DNA of 64,000 bases from Methanobacterium_B sp963703015 (GCA_963703015.1 OY969779.1:1984001-2048000), one strand, 5' to 3'; shown: positions 7,658-16,683, counted from the first letter of the stretch. Program-made: numbers and translations. Notes: generated by a model not told the origin, from the letters alone.

Positions 7658-8501
7658 ATCAAGATTTGCCCATATAACTAAGGTACATCCCTGCTTCAAC
7701 GAGAAAATGCATGATAAAGTAGGCAGAATACATGTGCCCATCGCTCCAAAATGTAACATTCAATGTAATTTCTGTACCAGAGAAATAAACAAATGCGAAC
7801 AAAGACCTGGAGTAGCTTCAAGAGTAATGACAGTTGATCAGGCAGTGGAACATGTAAGAAAGGTCACAAATGAAATGCCAATAGCAGTTGTTGGTGTAGC
7901 AGGACCTGGAGATGCTCTATTTAACGAGGAAACCTTTGAATTTTTCAAGAGAATGGATGAAGAGTTCCCGGATCTCATCAAATGTATGAGTACCAACGGA
8001 CTATTACTACCTGAAAAGGCAGATGAAATAGCAGCCCTTCACATAAACACCGTAACAGTCACAGTAAATGCCATAGATCCAGAGATAGGTACCCAAATAT
8101 ATTCAAATGTTTACTTTGACAAGAAACTGTACAAGGGAGAGGAAGGCTTCAATGTACTCATCAAAAACCAGCTGGAAGGAATTAAAAAACTTGCAGAAAA
8201 TGGAGTGGTTGTGAAGGTCAACTCCGTACTCATACCCGGAGTAAATGATAAACACATCCTAGACATTGCAAGAAAGGTTAAAGAACAGGGTGCATCTCTC
8301 ATGAATGTGATCCCATTAATTCCAATGCACAAATTTAAGGACACACCAAAACCTGACTGTGCAGCATTAAGTGAGGTTAGGGATGCTGTTGAAGAAATAA
8401 TTCCTGTTTTCAGAGCATGTACTCAATGCAGAGCAGATGCATATGGAGTGCCTGGAAAAGAGGACAAACATCTTGACATGACTCCAGCAAGCCACTTTTA
8501 A
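7650..8501 (+). CDS. nifB: NifB-type radical SAM Fe-S cluster synthase
   Basis: 283 residues. Radical SAM motif C35-x3-C39-x2-C42, preceded by the NifB-specific HPCFNEK block (H13, C15), with a late cysteine pair C257/C260 in ACTQCRAD. These extra cysteines are in the places used to hold the two [4Fe-4S] substrate clusters of NifB. There is no C-terminal NifX domain, as is typical of methanogen NifB. NifB fuses two 4Fe clusters and inserts a carbide to give the 8Fe precursor (NifB-co/L-cluster). No nifH, nifD or nifK is nearby. Being the last gene of the mmp operon, it more likely serves MCR activation than nitrogen fixation here; it may serve both. Confidence 0.85.
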   Translation: MNESRFAHITKVHPCFNEKMHDKVGRIHVPIAPKCNIQCNFCTREINKCEQRPGVASRVMTVDQAVEHVRKVTNEMPIAVVGVAGPGDALFNEETFEFFKRMDEEFPDLIKCMSTNGLLLPEKADEIAALHINTVTVTVNAIDPEIGTQIYSNVYFDKKLYKGEEGFNVLIKNQLEGIKKLAENGVVVKVNSVLIPGVNDKHILDIARKVKEQGASLMNVIPLIPMHKFKDTPKPDCAALSEVRDAVEEIIPVFRACTQCRADAYGVPGKEDKHLDMTPASHF

Positions 8502-8505
8502 ATAG

Positions 8506-8578
8506 TTGGAAATGATAAAAAACCTAATATCATCTCCAATTTCAAATATTTTTTTATAAAACCCTACTATTTTTTTTT
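8506..8578 (+). terminator. hairpin plus T-tracts ending the mmp operon
   Basis: Five bases after the nifB stop lies an inverted repeat, TTGGAAATGAT (8506-8516) and ATCATCTCCAA (8529-8539), pairing at 10 of 11 positions around a 12-base loop. It is followed by T-rich runs at 8549-8555 and 8570-8578. Archaeal termination mainly needs the T-tract, so the hairpin may mainly protect the 3' end. Confidence 0.6.
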
Positions 8579-8604
8579 AAAGAAATAATTTAATTTAGTC
8601 TACA

Positions 8605-9549
8605 ATGGATGTGACGAATTTGAAAACAATGTACTGGAAAGATAACAAGCTATTTTTAATAGACCAAACCCTACTGCCTGACCAAATTGTTTACCATGAA
8701 TGTGAAAACTATCATGATGTGATAGATGCCATAAAAACAATGAAGGTACGTGGTGCTCCTGCAATAGGTGTTTCAGCAGCCTTTGCAATGGCACTCGCCG
8801 AACTTGCAGGCGAAAACATGGAAACAGCAGCCAAAGAGATAAAGGCAGCCAGACCAACGGCTGTGAATCTGTTTTGGGCTGTGGACAGAGTTTTAAATGC
8901 AGATTCTGCCCTTGATGAGGCAATGCTCATGTACGATGAGGATGTTGAAACCAACAGAAAAATTGGAAAATATGGGGCTTCAGTAATAGATGATGGAGAC
9001 ACTCTACTTACACACTGCAATGCAGGAGCACTAGCATGTGTAGATTATGGAACGGCACTGGGAGTTTTCAGAGCAGCCAAGGAAGAAGGAAAAGAAATCA
9101 ATGTAATTTGTGATGAAACCAGACCCCTTTGTCAAGGTGCACGTTTAAGTGTTTTTGAGATGCAACAGGAAAATATACCAGTCAGACTAGCAGTTGACAG
9201 TGCAGCAGGACATCTTATGCAGAAGGGAATGATCGACAAAGTAGTTATTGGGGCAGATAGGATTGCTAAAGGTGGAGTTGCAAATAAAATTGGGTCTTTG
9301 ATGGTGGCTTTAGCTGCTAAAAGGTTTAATGTACCGTTTTACGTGGCAGCACCTAAAAGCACTTTTGACATGGAAAATTCCATATTTGATGTTGAAATAG
9401 AAGAGAGGGATCCAGATGAAGTTATTTACTTTGGAAGTTCAAGGGTGGCTCCAGAGGGAACTGAAGTTGAAAATCCTGCCTTTGACATAGTACCATCAGA
9501 TCTTGTTACTGGAATAATAACTGAAGAAGGAATTTTAAAACCCTTCTAA
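8605..9549 (+). CDS. mtnA: S-methyl-5-thioribose-1-phosphate isomerase family
   Basis: 314 residues, eIF2B-like isomerase fold. Motifs KVRGAPAIG (47-55), HCNAG with C138, ETRPLCQGARL (171-181) and GADRIAKGGVANKIG (216-230, D218) match MtnA. C138 and D218 sit where the catalytic cysteine and aspartate are found in bacterial MtnA. The enzyme opens methylthioribose-1-phosphate to methylthioribulose-1-phosphate in methionine salvage; in methanogens it may also act on 5-deoxyribose-1-phosphate. Ribose-1,5-bisphosphate isomerase is a related alternative but fits the motifs less well. Start ATG 8605. Its stop overlaps the converging trm5 stop. Confidence 0.85.
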   Translation: MDVTNLKTMYWKDNKLFLIDQTLLPDQIVYHECENYHDVIDAIKTMKVRGAPAIGVSAAFAMALAELAGENMETAAKEIKAARPTAVNLFWAVDRVLNADSALDEAMLMYDEDVETNRKIGKYGASVIDDGDTLLTHCNAGALACVDYGTALGVFRAAKEEGKEINVICDETRPLCQGARLSVFEMQQENIPVRLAVDSAAGHLMQKGMIDKVVIGADRIAKGGVANKIGSLMVALAAKRFNVPFYVAAPKSTFDMENSIFDVEIEERDPDEVIYFGSSRVAPEGTEVENPAFDIVPSDLVTGIITEEGILKPF

Positions 9550-10568
9550 TCTATTTTAGCATCCACAGCCATGTGCCAAACACCAGGACTTCTTGATTTA
9601 ACTTTTCTCACATTCAATATTTCAACGTTCCTAGGTTTTGCTGTTTCAACTATTCTTTCCACAGGAACTTTGTAATCAGAAGCAAATTCATAGTAATGCA
9701 GAACACCACCACTTTTAAGGGAATTAATTGCTGTAGATAGGAAATCACACGCAGTTCCCGGTAAATTCATTATTATCCTATCTGCAACTAAATTTAAATC
9801 GTTTAATACAGATTTAACATCCCCTAAAATTGGAATTATTTCTCCCTTCAACTTATTAATTTCAATATTTCTTTTAATGTAATGATAGGCCGCAGGGTTA
9901 ATGTCCACAGCATATATCTTCACATCATGATCCTTGGCAATGGTTACTGGAAACGGACCTACTCCTGCAAACATATCAATAATGAGTTCCCCATCTTTAA
10001 CCTGTTCTGCTACACGTCTTCTTTCAGTGGCAAGTCTTGGACTGAAGTAAACCTTTTTAACATCCAACATGATTCTAGAACCAAATTCTTTGTGAACAGT
10101 CTCTGAAACATCTTCCCCTGCAATATGTTCCAGTTCCCTGGTTCTGATCACACCTTTGATCTCGCTGGTTTTACGGTAGATGGACCTTCTTTTGGTGAAC
10201 TTTAAAGTAGCATCTCCAATAAGAAATCTTTCTGCTTCAAATTCATCAGGAATCTCCAGTACAACCACATCACCCATGATATCAAATGAGTTCTTAATAT
10301 CATCCACTTTATCAGCTTCAACAGTATTTTTCAGAAAGTCTTTGAAGCTTTTGGGATGCTTTTTATGGATCTTGAAGTCAGTGTCAACAACTTCAATTTC
10401 AAATCCACCCAGCTCTTTAATTAAATCATCATCTGGAACTTCGCTTAGTGGAATGTAAACATTATTTTCGGATGTTTTAATTTTCCAGCCCAGATCAATC
10501 AAGGATTTTTTAAGTAATGTCCTTCGAATTTCATCCGCATTATTTTTTGAAACCTTTAAACCCAACAT
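9546..10568 (-). CDS. trm5: tRNA (guanine37-N1)-methyltransferase Trm5
   Basis: 340 residues. Architecture of archaeal Trm5: an N-terminal D1 domain (about 1-60), an RNA-contacting D2 region (about 80-160) and a Rossmann methyltransferase domain. The block RLATERRRVAEQV (about 179-191) and the SAM-binding DMFAGVGPF (about 199-207) are diagnostic, with the NLPG motif (about 269-272) in the active site. It methylates N1 of G37 next to the anticodon, which prevents +1 frameshifting, and in archaea also feeds wyosine synthesis. It converges on mtnA with overlapping stop codons and is divergent from dphB. Confidence 0.9.
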   Translation of the reverse strand: MLGLKVSKNNADEIRRTLLKKSLIDLGWKIKTSENNVYIPLSEVPDDDLIKELGGFEIEVVDTDFKIHKKHPKSFKDFLKNTVEADKVDDIKNSFDIMGDVVVLEIPDEFEAERFLIGDATLKFTKRRSIYRKTSEIKGVIRTRELEHIAGEDVSETVHKEFGSRIMLDVKKVYFSPRLATERRRVAEQVKDGELIIDMFAGVGPFPVTIAKDHDVKIYAVDINPAAYHYIKRNIEINKLKGEIIPILGDVKSVLNDLNLVADRIIMNLPGTACDFLSTAINSLKSGGVLHYYEFASDYKVPVERIVETAKPRNVEILNVRKVKSRSPGVWHMAVDAKID

Positions 10569-10702
10569 TTATTTCCTCGTAAAAAAATTCGTTAATTTAT
10601 AATCAGTAATCTTAATATTAATAGATATGATTATTTAATTTGTTAATTAGAGTTAAAAAATAACACTTATCATTACCAGAATATAAAAAAGGTGATACAA
10701 CA

Positions 10703-11494
10703 ATGATTTATTTCATAGGGCTAGGACTCTACCATGAAACTGATATTTCCTTAAAGGGGCTTATAGCCCTTAAACAGGTTGATCATATATACGCAGAATT
10801 TTACACAGCAAAGTTGTTTGGAGGGAACATAAGCAACTTAGAAGAACTTGTGGGACAAGAAATACAGGTCTTAACAAGGGAAGAAGTTGAAGAGGAAAAC
10901 ATACCACTTAAAAAGGCAGAAGTTGATGATGTGGCATTCCTCATAGCAGGAGATCCTTTAATTGCCACCACCCATTCTGAAATGTTAATTCAGGCCAGAA
11001 AAATGGGAATTAAAACCAACGTAATCCACGCATCTTCCATCCTCTCTGCAGCTCCAGGCATAGCAGGTCTGCAGGCTTACAAATTTGGAAAGGTCACCAC
11101 AGTACCATTCACAGAGAAAAATTACTTCCCACATTCACCCTACATGGCAATCAAAGCCAACATGGAGTTAAATCTTCATACATTGGTACTTCTAGATATA
11201 CGTGCCCATGAAGATCGTTACATGACAGCAAACCATGCACTAGAATATTTACTTCAAGTAGAATCCATTAAGAACGAAAATGTAACCACCGAAGATTCGG
11301 TTGCAGTGGTTGTTGCAAGGGCAGGTTCTGATGAACCAGTTGTGAAGGCCGATAAAATCAAAAATTTGATGAACCAAGACTTTGGAGGACCATTACACTG
11401 CCTGATGATACCTGCAGATCTCCATTTTATGGAAGCCGAAGCTTTAGTTGAACTTGCAGATGCACCAAAAGAATTGTTTGAAGATATTGACTAA
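10703..11494 (+). CDS. dphB: diphthine synthase
   Basis: 263 residues, the usual length for archaeal DphB (Dph5). The N-terminus IYFIGLGLYHETDISLKGL and the segment FLIAGDPLIATTHSEM (about 74-89) are tetrapyrrole-methylase-fold motifs that bind SAM. The enzyme trimethylates the 3-amino-3-carboxypropyl intermediate on the conserved histidine of elongation factor 2 in diphthamide synthesis. Start ATG 10703 follows AAAGGTGAT. The gene ends 11 bases before the DNA methylase start, so the two may share a transcript. Confidence 0.92.
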   Translation: MIYFIGLGLYHETDISLKGLIALKQVDHIYAEFYTAKLFGGNISNLEELVGQEIQVLTREEVEEENIPLKKAEVDDVAFLIAGDPLIATTHSEMLIQARKMGIKTNVIHASSILSAAPGIAGLQAYKFGKVTTVPFTEKNYFPHSPYMAIKANMELNLHTLVLLDIRAHEDRYMTANHALEYLLQVESIKNENVTTEDSVAVVVARAGSDEPVVKADKIKNLMNQDFGGPLHCLMIPADLHFMEAEALVELADAPKELFEDID

Positions 11495-11505
11495 GGACTG
11501 ATGAT

Positions 11506-12414
11506 GTGTGTACTAAACCTTTCTTAAAATGGGCTGGCGGTAAAAATCAACTACTTCCAGTTTTTAACCAGAGACTTCCCAACCACATTATTGAAAACAA
11601 AACCATCGAAACCTATGTTGAACCCTTCGTAGGAGGTGGTGCCATGTTTTTCAACCTGAAAAAAAATTATAAAATAAAGGAATCAGTGCTGTCAGATATA
11701 AACCGGGAACTAATCATGGCATACCAAGTGATAAAAAATGACCATGATGAACTCATAGACCAACTCAAAAACCTAGAGGAACATCATCTGAATATGGATG
11801 AAGATGGTAGAAAAGAAAACTACTACTGCATGAGAAAGGAATACAACAGCAGATTTAATGATATGGACTTTGTAAATTACAACAAACGATGGGTGGAGAG
11901 AACTTCCTACCTAATTTTCATGAATAAAACATGTTTCAACGGACTTTACAGGCAAAACAAACAGGGAGAATTTAACGTACCATTTGGACGCTACAAAAAT
12001 CCCACAATATGTGATTCAGAAAATATAATGTTGGTAAACAAGGCCCTTAAAAATACAGAAATTCTCTGTGTTGATTTTATAGAAACTGGAAAGTATGTGC
12101 ATGAAGACACCTTCGTGTATCTTGATCCACCATACAGACCCCTCAACAGTACCTCAAACTTCACAAGTTACAGTAAGGAAGGTTTTAATGATGTTGATCA
12201 GATTAAGTTAGCATCATTTTACAGGGAAATGAATGATTTAGGTGCTTGTCTCATGCTCAGTAATTCTGATCCCAAAAATTATGATGCTGAAGATGAATTT
12301 TTTGATGAACTATACCAGAACTTCAAAATAGAACGGGTGGCAGCCAAGAGAAACATAAACAGCAACGCTTCTGGTAGAGGCCACATAAACGAACTAATCA
12401 TCACCAATTATTAA
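11506..12414 (+). CDS. orphan Dam-type DNA N6-adenine methyltransferase
   Basis: 302 residues, D12 class (alpha group) adenine methylase. Motif I FLKWAGGKNQLL lies at the N-terminus, and catalytic motif IV is DPPY (207-210) in the context DPPYRPLNSTSNFTSY, which closely resembles GATC-specific enzymes of the Dam/DpnM/MboI group. GATC specificity is therefore likely but inferred. GTG start at 11506, 11 bases after dphB. No restriction endonuclease gene is next to it: the downstream small reverse-strand gene has no nuclease motif. It may act as a solitary methylase in repair, replication timing or regulation, or be left over from a restriction-modification pair. Confidence 0.85.
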   Translation: MCTKPFLKWAGGKNQLLPVFNQRLPNHIIENKTIETYVEPFVGGGAMFFNLKKNYKIKESVLSDINRELIMAYQVIKNDHDELIDQLKNLEEHHLNMDEDGRKENYYCMRKEYNSRFNDMDFVNYNKRWVERTSYLIFMNKTCFNGLYRQNKQGEFNVPFGRYKNPTICDSENIMLVNKALKNTEILCVDFIETGKYVHEDTFVYLDPPYRPLNSTSNFTSYSKEGFNDVDQIKLASFYREMNDLGACLMLSNSDPKNYDAEDEFFDELYQNFKIERVAAKRNINSNASGRGHINELIITNY

Positions 12415-12455
12415 AATTTTTCGGATAAAAATCGTTTAAAAAAAAATTATGAATT

Positions 12456-12710
12456 TCAATCGGTTTTAGAAGCTGTTTTAACATTGATGGATGTATCAGT
12501 TGGAACGTTAATTTCTTTATCTAAGAATTCGCATTTTTCAACGCTTGGCAGGGGGATAAAAACGTATTTTTTACCTCCCTCTGTTAATCCATAACTTATT
12601 TCTATTAATCCCCTTAATTCATCAATTTCAATGGCTTCAACACCGAACTCTCCTTTTTTGAAGTTGTGAACATCCCCACTTGTAGTTGTAATCTCAATTT
12701 TTTCAATCAT
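12456..12710 (-). CDS. hypothetical protein, 84 residues
   Basis: A small, acidic, beta-rich protein of unknown family. The start ATG is preceded on the reverse strand by GGGAGTGAT, a near-perfect archaeal ribosome site, which supports it as a real gene. The sequence alternates short charged turns and hydrophobic strands (IEKIEITTTSGD, GLIEISYGL, KKYVFIPLP), suggesting a small beta-barrel or sandwich, with a polar tail of about 15 residues. No cysteines or catalytic motifs. It stands alone between the convergent DNA methylase and the divergent ABC transporter genes. Confidence 0.6.
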   Translation of the reverse strand: MIEKIEITTTSGDVHNFKKGEFGVEAIEIDELRGLIEISYGLTEGGKKYVFIPLPSVEKCEFLDKEINVPTDTSINVKTASKTD

Positions 12711-12921
12711 TTTGGATCACTCCCTTTACAATAAATTTGATTTTCATAGGACTAATAATTTGGTGAAGAATTTCAAGAGTTACAAGACATTTTAAACTTT
12801 TTAAATGGGTAAAGTCATAATAATATTTGAAATTGTTTTGAATTTGGTTTAAGGTGATGAATAAATAGGAACTATGGGAATTAATTTATCAGTTTTTATT
12901 TGTAACAGGGAGGATTAGTCA

Positions 12922-13860
12922 ATGGATTATATGATTGAGGCCATTGATCTCACCAAGAAATTTGATGATCTCACTGCAGTGGATGGGCTCAATATCAAAA
13001 TTCGAAAAGGAGAGGTTTTTGGTTTTTTAGGACCAAATGGGGCGGGTAAAACAACATCCATTAGAATGATGGTGGGATTACTTAAACCAACCAGTGGAAC
13101 CATACTGATAGATGGTAAAGACATTAAACAAACTGAGAAAGGTAAAATTGGCATGTGTCCTCAGGAATTAATGTTATGGCAACATTTAACATGCAAGGAA
13201 AGTTTAAGTCTCATGGCAGACATGTACGAAGTTCCAAAGGATGTTAAAAACCAAAGAATTGATAAACTTTTAAAGGATCTTTTCCTCACAGACAAGGCAA
13301 ACACAGTTGTTTCAAACCTTTCAGGAGGAATGAAAAGAAGGTTAAACTTAGCACTTTCTGTTGTACATGAACCCGATGTTGTGGTCTTAGATGAACCATC
13401 TGAAGGTTTAGACCCACAATCGAGACGTGTACTTTGGAATTACATACGTTCCATGCGTGATGTGCAGGGAAAAACTGTCATACTCACCACACACTTAATG
13501 GATGAGGCAGACAGTCTGAGTGACAGAATAGGAATAGTGGACCATGGTAAGCTTATAAGGCTGGACACCCCTGAAAATCTTAAGAAAGAAATTGGTGAAG
13601 GGGATATTGTTGATATCAAACTGTCTGATCCATCTAAAAATCTGGAACTCATAACAGAACTCAAGGAAATTGAAGACATCATTTCAGTGGTTGAAACAGA
13701 GGGTCGAATAAATATAAGGGCTCTGGATGCTGTTTCAAAACTGCCACAGATCATGAAACTTGTTGAAAAATTTGATCTGAAGGTTGATGATCTGTCTGTA
13801 CGACAAAATACACTTGAAGATGTGTTTATTGACCTTACTGGAACAGGATTGAGGGAATAA
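12922..13860 (+). CDS. ABC-2 type exporter, ATP-binding subunit
   Basis: 312 residues of the DrrA/CcmA-like subfamily. Walker A GPNGAGKT (37-44), signature LSGGMKRR (about 133-140), Walker B VVVLDEPSEGLDP (about 153-165) and the H-loop TTH follow in order. A C-terminal domain of about 90 residues, typical of exporters of drugs, lipids or polysaccharides, follows. Starts at ATG 12922 behind GGGAGGA. The downstream permease begins after one base, so the pair forms one transporter. The substrate cannot be told from sequence. Confidence 0.88.
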   Translation: MDYMIEAIDLTKKFDDLTAVDGLNIKIRKGEVFGFLGPNGAGKTTSIRMMVGLLKPTSGTILIDGKDIKQTEKGKIGMCPQELMLWQHLTCKESLSLMADMYEVPKDVKNQRIDKLLKDLFLTDKANTVVSNLSGGMKRRLNLALSVVHEPDVVVLDEPSEGLDPQSRRVLWNYIRSMRDVQGKTVILTTHLMDEADSLSDRIGIVDHGKLIRLDTPENLKKEIGEGDIVDIKLSDPSKNLELITELKEIEDIISVVETEGRINIRALDAVSKLPQIMKLVEKFDLKVDDLSVRQNTLEDVFIDLTGTGLRE

Positions 13861-13861
13861 T

Positions 13862-15106
13862 ATGAAATTTACAAGTATTGCAGTTAAGGACTTTAAAGAA
13901 CTTGTCAGAGACAAAAGGGGACTGTTTTTCATTTTACTGTTCCCTATTTTCTTCATGATGATCTTTGGATTTGCATTTGGAGGTATGGGACAGCAAAACA
14001 CACCCCATAACATCGCAATTGTGAACTACGATGAAGGCACCACACTACCAACTGTAGGAAACTTTAACTTTGGAAACAACCTCACAAATCAGCTTAAAGA
14101 TGTAACTTACACCAACAGTGATGTTAAACTCTTCAACGTCACCGAAACATCGGAAAGCCAGGCAGATTCACTACTAAAACAGAGAACGGTAGATGCTGAA
14201 CTGATAATTCCAAGTAACTTCTCTGCTTCCATGGCATCAGAAATTGCCAACAGCACAGGATTAACCAACGGAAACAACACAGTATCGAGTCCAATAATTC
14301 GGGGTGATGAAGGTTACAGCAACTTCTTTGCATCTGAAAGTTCGTTGAGCTCAGTAATAACAGAGTATCAAACTGGCACAGTAACTGGTTACAAGAACCA
14401 AATCGCAGGAACACCTGGTGCAGTACCAGTTAAGTACGTAAACATCACTGTTCAAGGAATCAGTGGAACACAATCATTTACCCAGTTCGATTTCCTGGCT
14501 CCTGGTATGATGGTGTTTGCAATTTTACTACTGGCAACTACGATAGCAGCGATATTAACTAGAGAAGTTGAGAGTGGAACACTTGAAAGGCTTAAAATGT
14601 CCAAGATGAGATCATTTGATCTTTTATTTGGAGGTTTAATACCATGGTCTCTAGTTGCAGGTGCACAAGTTGTGATACTTCTGATCGTAGCAGTACTCCT
14701 CGGACTTCACTGGCAGGGAGGTATTACTTCAGTAATTTTGGCCACCATAATAGGAATTATAGGTGGGGTTGCCTCAATTGCCCTGGCAATGATCATAGCA
14801 TCATTTGCTAAAAACGATAGGCAAGCAGCAAATCTAGGAACCTTAATTGTGGTTCCAATAAGTTTCCTTGTGGGTGCATTTTTCCCACTACCTCAGGTGT
14901 TTATATCGGTTTTAGGTCATTCATTCCAGGTATATGAATTAATACCATGGACACACACCTTAAATGCATTGAGGGGTGTTCTTTTGTATGGCGAAGGATT
15001 AAATGCTGTGGCCTTCCAAATAGAACTAAGCCTAATACTCACCGTGATCTTGTTCATAATAGGAGTCTTTTTGTACTCCAGAACACGTTTAAGAGCAGAT
15101 AATTAA
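13862..15106 (+). CDS. ABC-2 type exporter, permease subunit
   Basis: 414 residues. One N-terminal membrane helix (about 20-42) is followed by a large extracytoplasmic loop (about 45-210) rich in N, T and S. Five more helices (about 218-410) then include the ABC-2 signature region around PISFLVGAFFPLPQV. This one-plus-five layout is the YhgE/Pip-like ABC-2 permease form. It is co-transcribed with the ATPase directly upstream. Candidate exports are peptides, lipids or toxic compounds. A methyltransferase gene follows after about 30 bases. Confidence 0.87.
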   Translation: MKFTSIAVKDFKELVRDKRGLFFILLFPIFFMMIFGFAFGGMGQQNTPHNIAIVNYDEGTTLPTVGNFNFGNNLTNQLKDVTYTNSDVKLFNVTETSESQADSLLKQRTVDAELIIPSNFSASMASEIANSTGLTNGNNTVSSPIIRGDEGYSNFFASESSLSSVITEYQTGTVTGYKNQIAGTPGAVPVKYVNITVQGISGTQSFTQFDFLAPGMMVFAILLLATTIAAILTREVESGTLERLKMSKMRSFDLLFGGLIPWSLVAGAQVVILLIVAVLLGLHWQGGITSVILATIIGIIGGVASIALAMIIASFAKNDRQAANLGTLIVVPISFLVGAFFPLPQVFISVLGHSFQVYELIPWTHTLNALRGVLLYGEGLNAVAFQIELSLILTVILFIIGVFLYSRTRLRADN

Positions 15107-15135
15107 CTACTAAAAACAAAATGGGATGATAATAA

Positions 15136-15711
15136 ATGTCAGAAGAACATGTACACAGACATCATGGAAAAACATCTAGGGATATCCTTAGTGCAGAAGA
15201 AATATTGAATGTAATCGATTTAAAACCTGGTGATAAATTTTTAGATGCAGGCTGTGGAGATGGTTACGTTTCTATAGAAGCTTCTAAACTCGTTGGTTCC
15301 AATGGAAGGATATTTGCCTTGGATGCGTATCCTGAATCCATTGAGGGTGTTGCTAAGGAAATCAAGGAGAAGGGCATTGAAAATTTAGAACCCATCGTTG
15401 CAGATGTAACAGAGTCCATACCACTCGATGATGATTTTGTTGATGCAGTTTTAATGTCCAACGTCCTTCATGGATTTGGGGATGAAGACCTTGAAACAGT
15501 ACTCAAAAACATAAACCGAATCATTAAAAAGGATGGAAAATTTGCTGTTGTAGAGTTTAGAAAGGAACAAAGTGAAAGGGGACCACCATTTGATGTGAGG
15601 CTACATCCTTCAGATGTTTCCCAAATACTTTCAAAACATGGCTTCAAAGTTGTAAAATCAGAAGAAATAGCAACGCTGCATTACATAGTTGTGGGGCAAA
15701 AAACTGATTAA
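15136..15711 (+). CDS. class I SAM-dependent methyltransferase
   Basis: 191 residues. Rossmann methyltransferase with motif I LDAGCGDG (36-43), an acidic motif II end (ALDAYPESI) and the post-I VADVTESIPLDDDFVDAV block. A histidine-rich N-terminus (EEHVHRHHG) precedes it and may bind metal. It resembles the UbiE/Methyltransf_11 group; the acceptor is unknown. It lies 29 bases behind the ABC permease on the same strand and may be in that operon. T-rich runs at about 15720-15745 likely end the transcript. Confidence 0.8.
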   Translation: MSEEHVHRHHGKTSRDILSAEEILNVIDLKPGDKFLDAGCGDGYVSIEASKLVGSNGRIFALDAYPESIEGVAKEIKEKGIENLEPIVADVTESIPLDDDFVDAVLMSNVLHGFGDEDLETVLKNINRIIKKDGKFAVVEFRKEQSERGPPFDVRLHPSDVSQILSKHGFKVVKSEEIATLHYIVVGQKTD

Positions 15712-15833
15712 AATCCCTTCCTTTTTTTACTTACTATTTTTTTTGCATTTAAAAATTACAAGAAACAAAATAAATATTTGAAAAAAAGAATTTTTTAAAT
15801 GATTTTTTAGTATTCAACTCTAAGTGATTAAAC

Positions 15834-16574
15834 TTAGTAGAGCTGGGTGTAACTTGAAACAAAATCAGAATGATCCCTGTCAAGCAGCCTTAAAGCTGTC
15901 ATGAGTTCGGGTGATGAACAGCTTCTCTCCTCAACTAAGTTTCTTAGGGTTCCATTTTTGATATGTTCTTGTATCTCTTTTATTGTAAATTCAATGGTAT
16001 TCCTGTTGTAATTTGTAAGTTCTTCGAGATCCATGTCGTAGAGTTTGTAAACATCTAAGTTGTACTGTTGTGTTGGTGTTAGAAGGGTGTTTATCTCTGC
16101 GTAGTAATCAGCTGCAACATTGTCAAAGAAATCAATACCAAGGTAAGTTAGAAATGGCATGTAGGATGGTTTAGCAAATGGGAAATAAATTCCTGTGTTT
16201 GGGTTGATGGATTCACGAAGTTTCGGAATGATTTCAACAAGATCCCTCGAGTTTTCAATTAATGACTCCGGATTCGCAATCATTAAGATGGAATTTCCTA
16301 ATTTTTCCAGTTCTAAAGCACATTTAATTCTTAAATCAGAATATTTAGATCCGTGCACCACTCCAATTCCTGTTTCTTTGGCATTCCTTGCATATTCCAG
16401 TGTACTATTAACTGACCATTTAGCAAGGGATTCAGGAACGTTGTATGGCATAGGTTCATCTTTTAATATTTTCAATGAATTATCTGATTTAATTAGATTT
16501 GGAGTGTCCATTTTGATGTACTTTCCAAGTCTTGCTGGCCCATCATGCAGTTTTATTTCTATCATATCGATCAC
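15834..16574 (-). CDS. archaeosine synthase (ArcS)-like, TGT-type N-terminal domain only
   Basis: 246 residues. The opening IEIKLHDGPARLGKY and the later HGSKYSDLRIKCALELEKLG and NTGIYFPFAKPSYMPFL segments resemble the tRNA-guanine-transglycosylase-like N-terminal domain of archaeosine synthase. ArcS converts preQ0 at position 15 of tRNA to archaeosine. Full ArcS proteins carry an additional C-terminal DUF5591 and PUA region that is missing here, so this is either a split subunit or a relative with another job. Start ATG 16574 or 16565. It is divergent from hdrC. Confidence 0.55.
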   Translation of the reverse strand: MIDMIEIKLHDGPARLGKYIKMDTPNLIKSDNSLKILKDEPMPYNVPESLAKWSVNSTLEYARNAKETGIGVVHGSKYSDLRIKCALELEKLGNSILMIANPESLIENSRDLVEIIPKLRESINPNTGIYFPFAKPSYMPFLTYLGIDFFDNVAADYYAEINTLLTPTQQYNLDVYKLYDMDLEELTNYNRNTIEFTIKEIQEHIKNGTLRNLVEERSCSSPELMTALRLLDRDHSDFVSSYTQLY

Positions 16575-16683
16575 AGATTCTAGTAAGATTGAATGAAATG
16601 AATTTTTTGTTTGTTTTACTAATAATATTATTTGAATCTTTAATTTTCAAGTTTAATGTATTTTCTGATCATCCCCACCAAAG

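Noticed and set aside
7650..8501. A nitrogen-fixation gene cluster
   Set aside because: Only the nifB-like gene is present. No nifH, nifD, nifK, nifE or nifN occurs in the window, so nitrogen fixation cannot be inferred from here.
12456..12710. Restriction endonuclease partner of the Dam-type methylase
   Set aside because: The adjacent gene encodes only 84 residues without a PD-(D/E)XK or HNH-type motif and is on the opposite strand.
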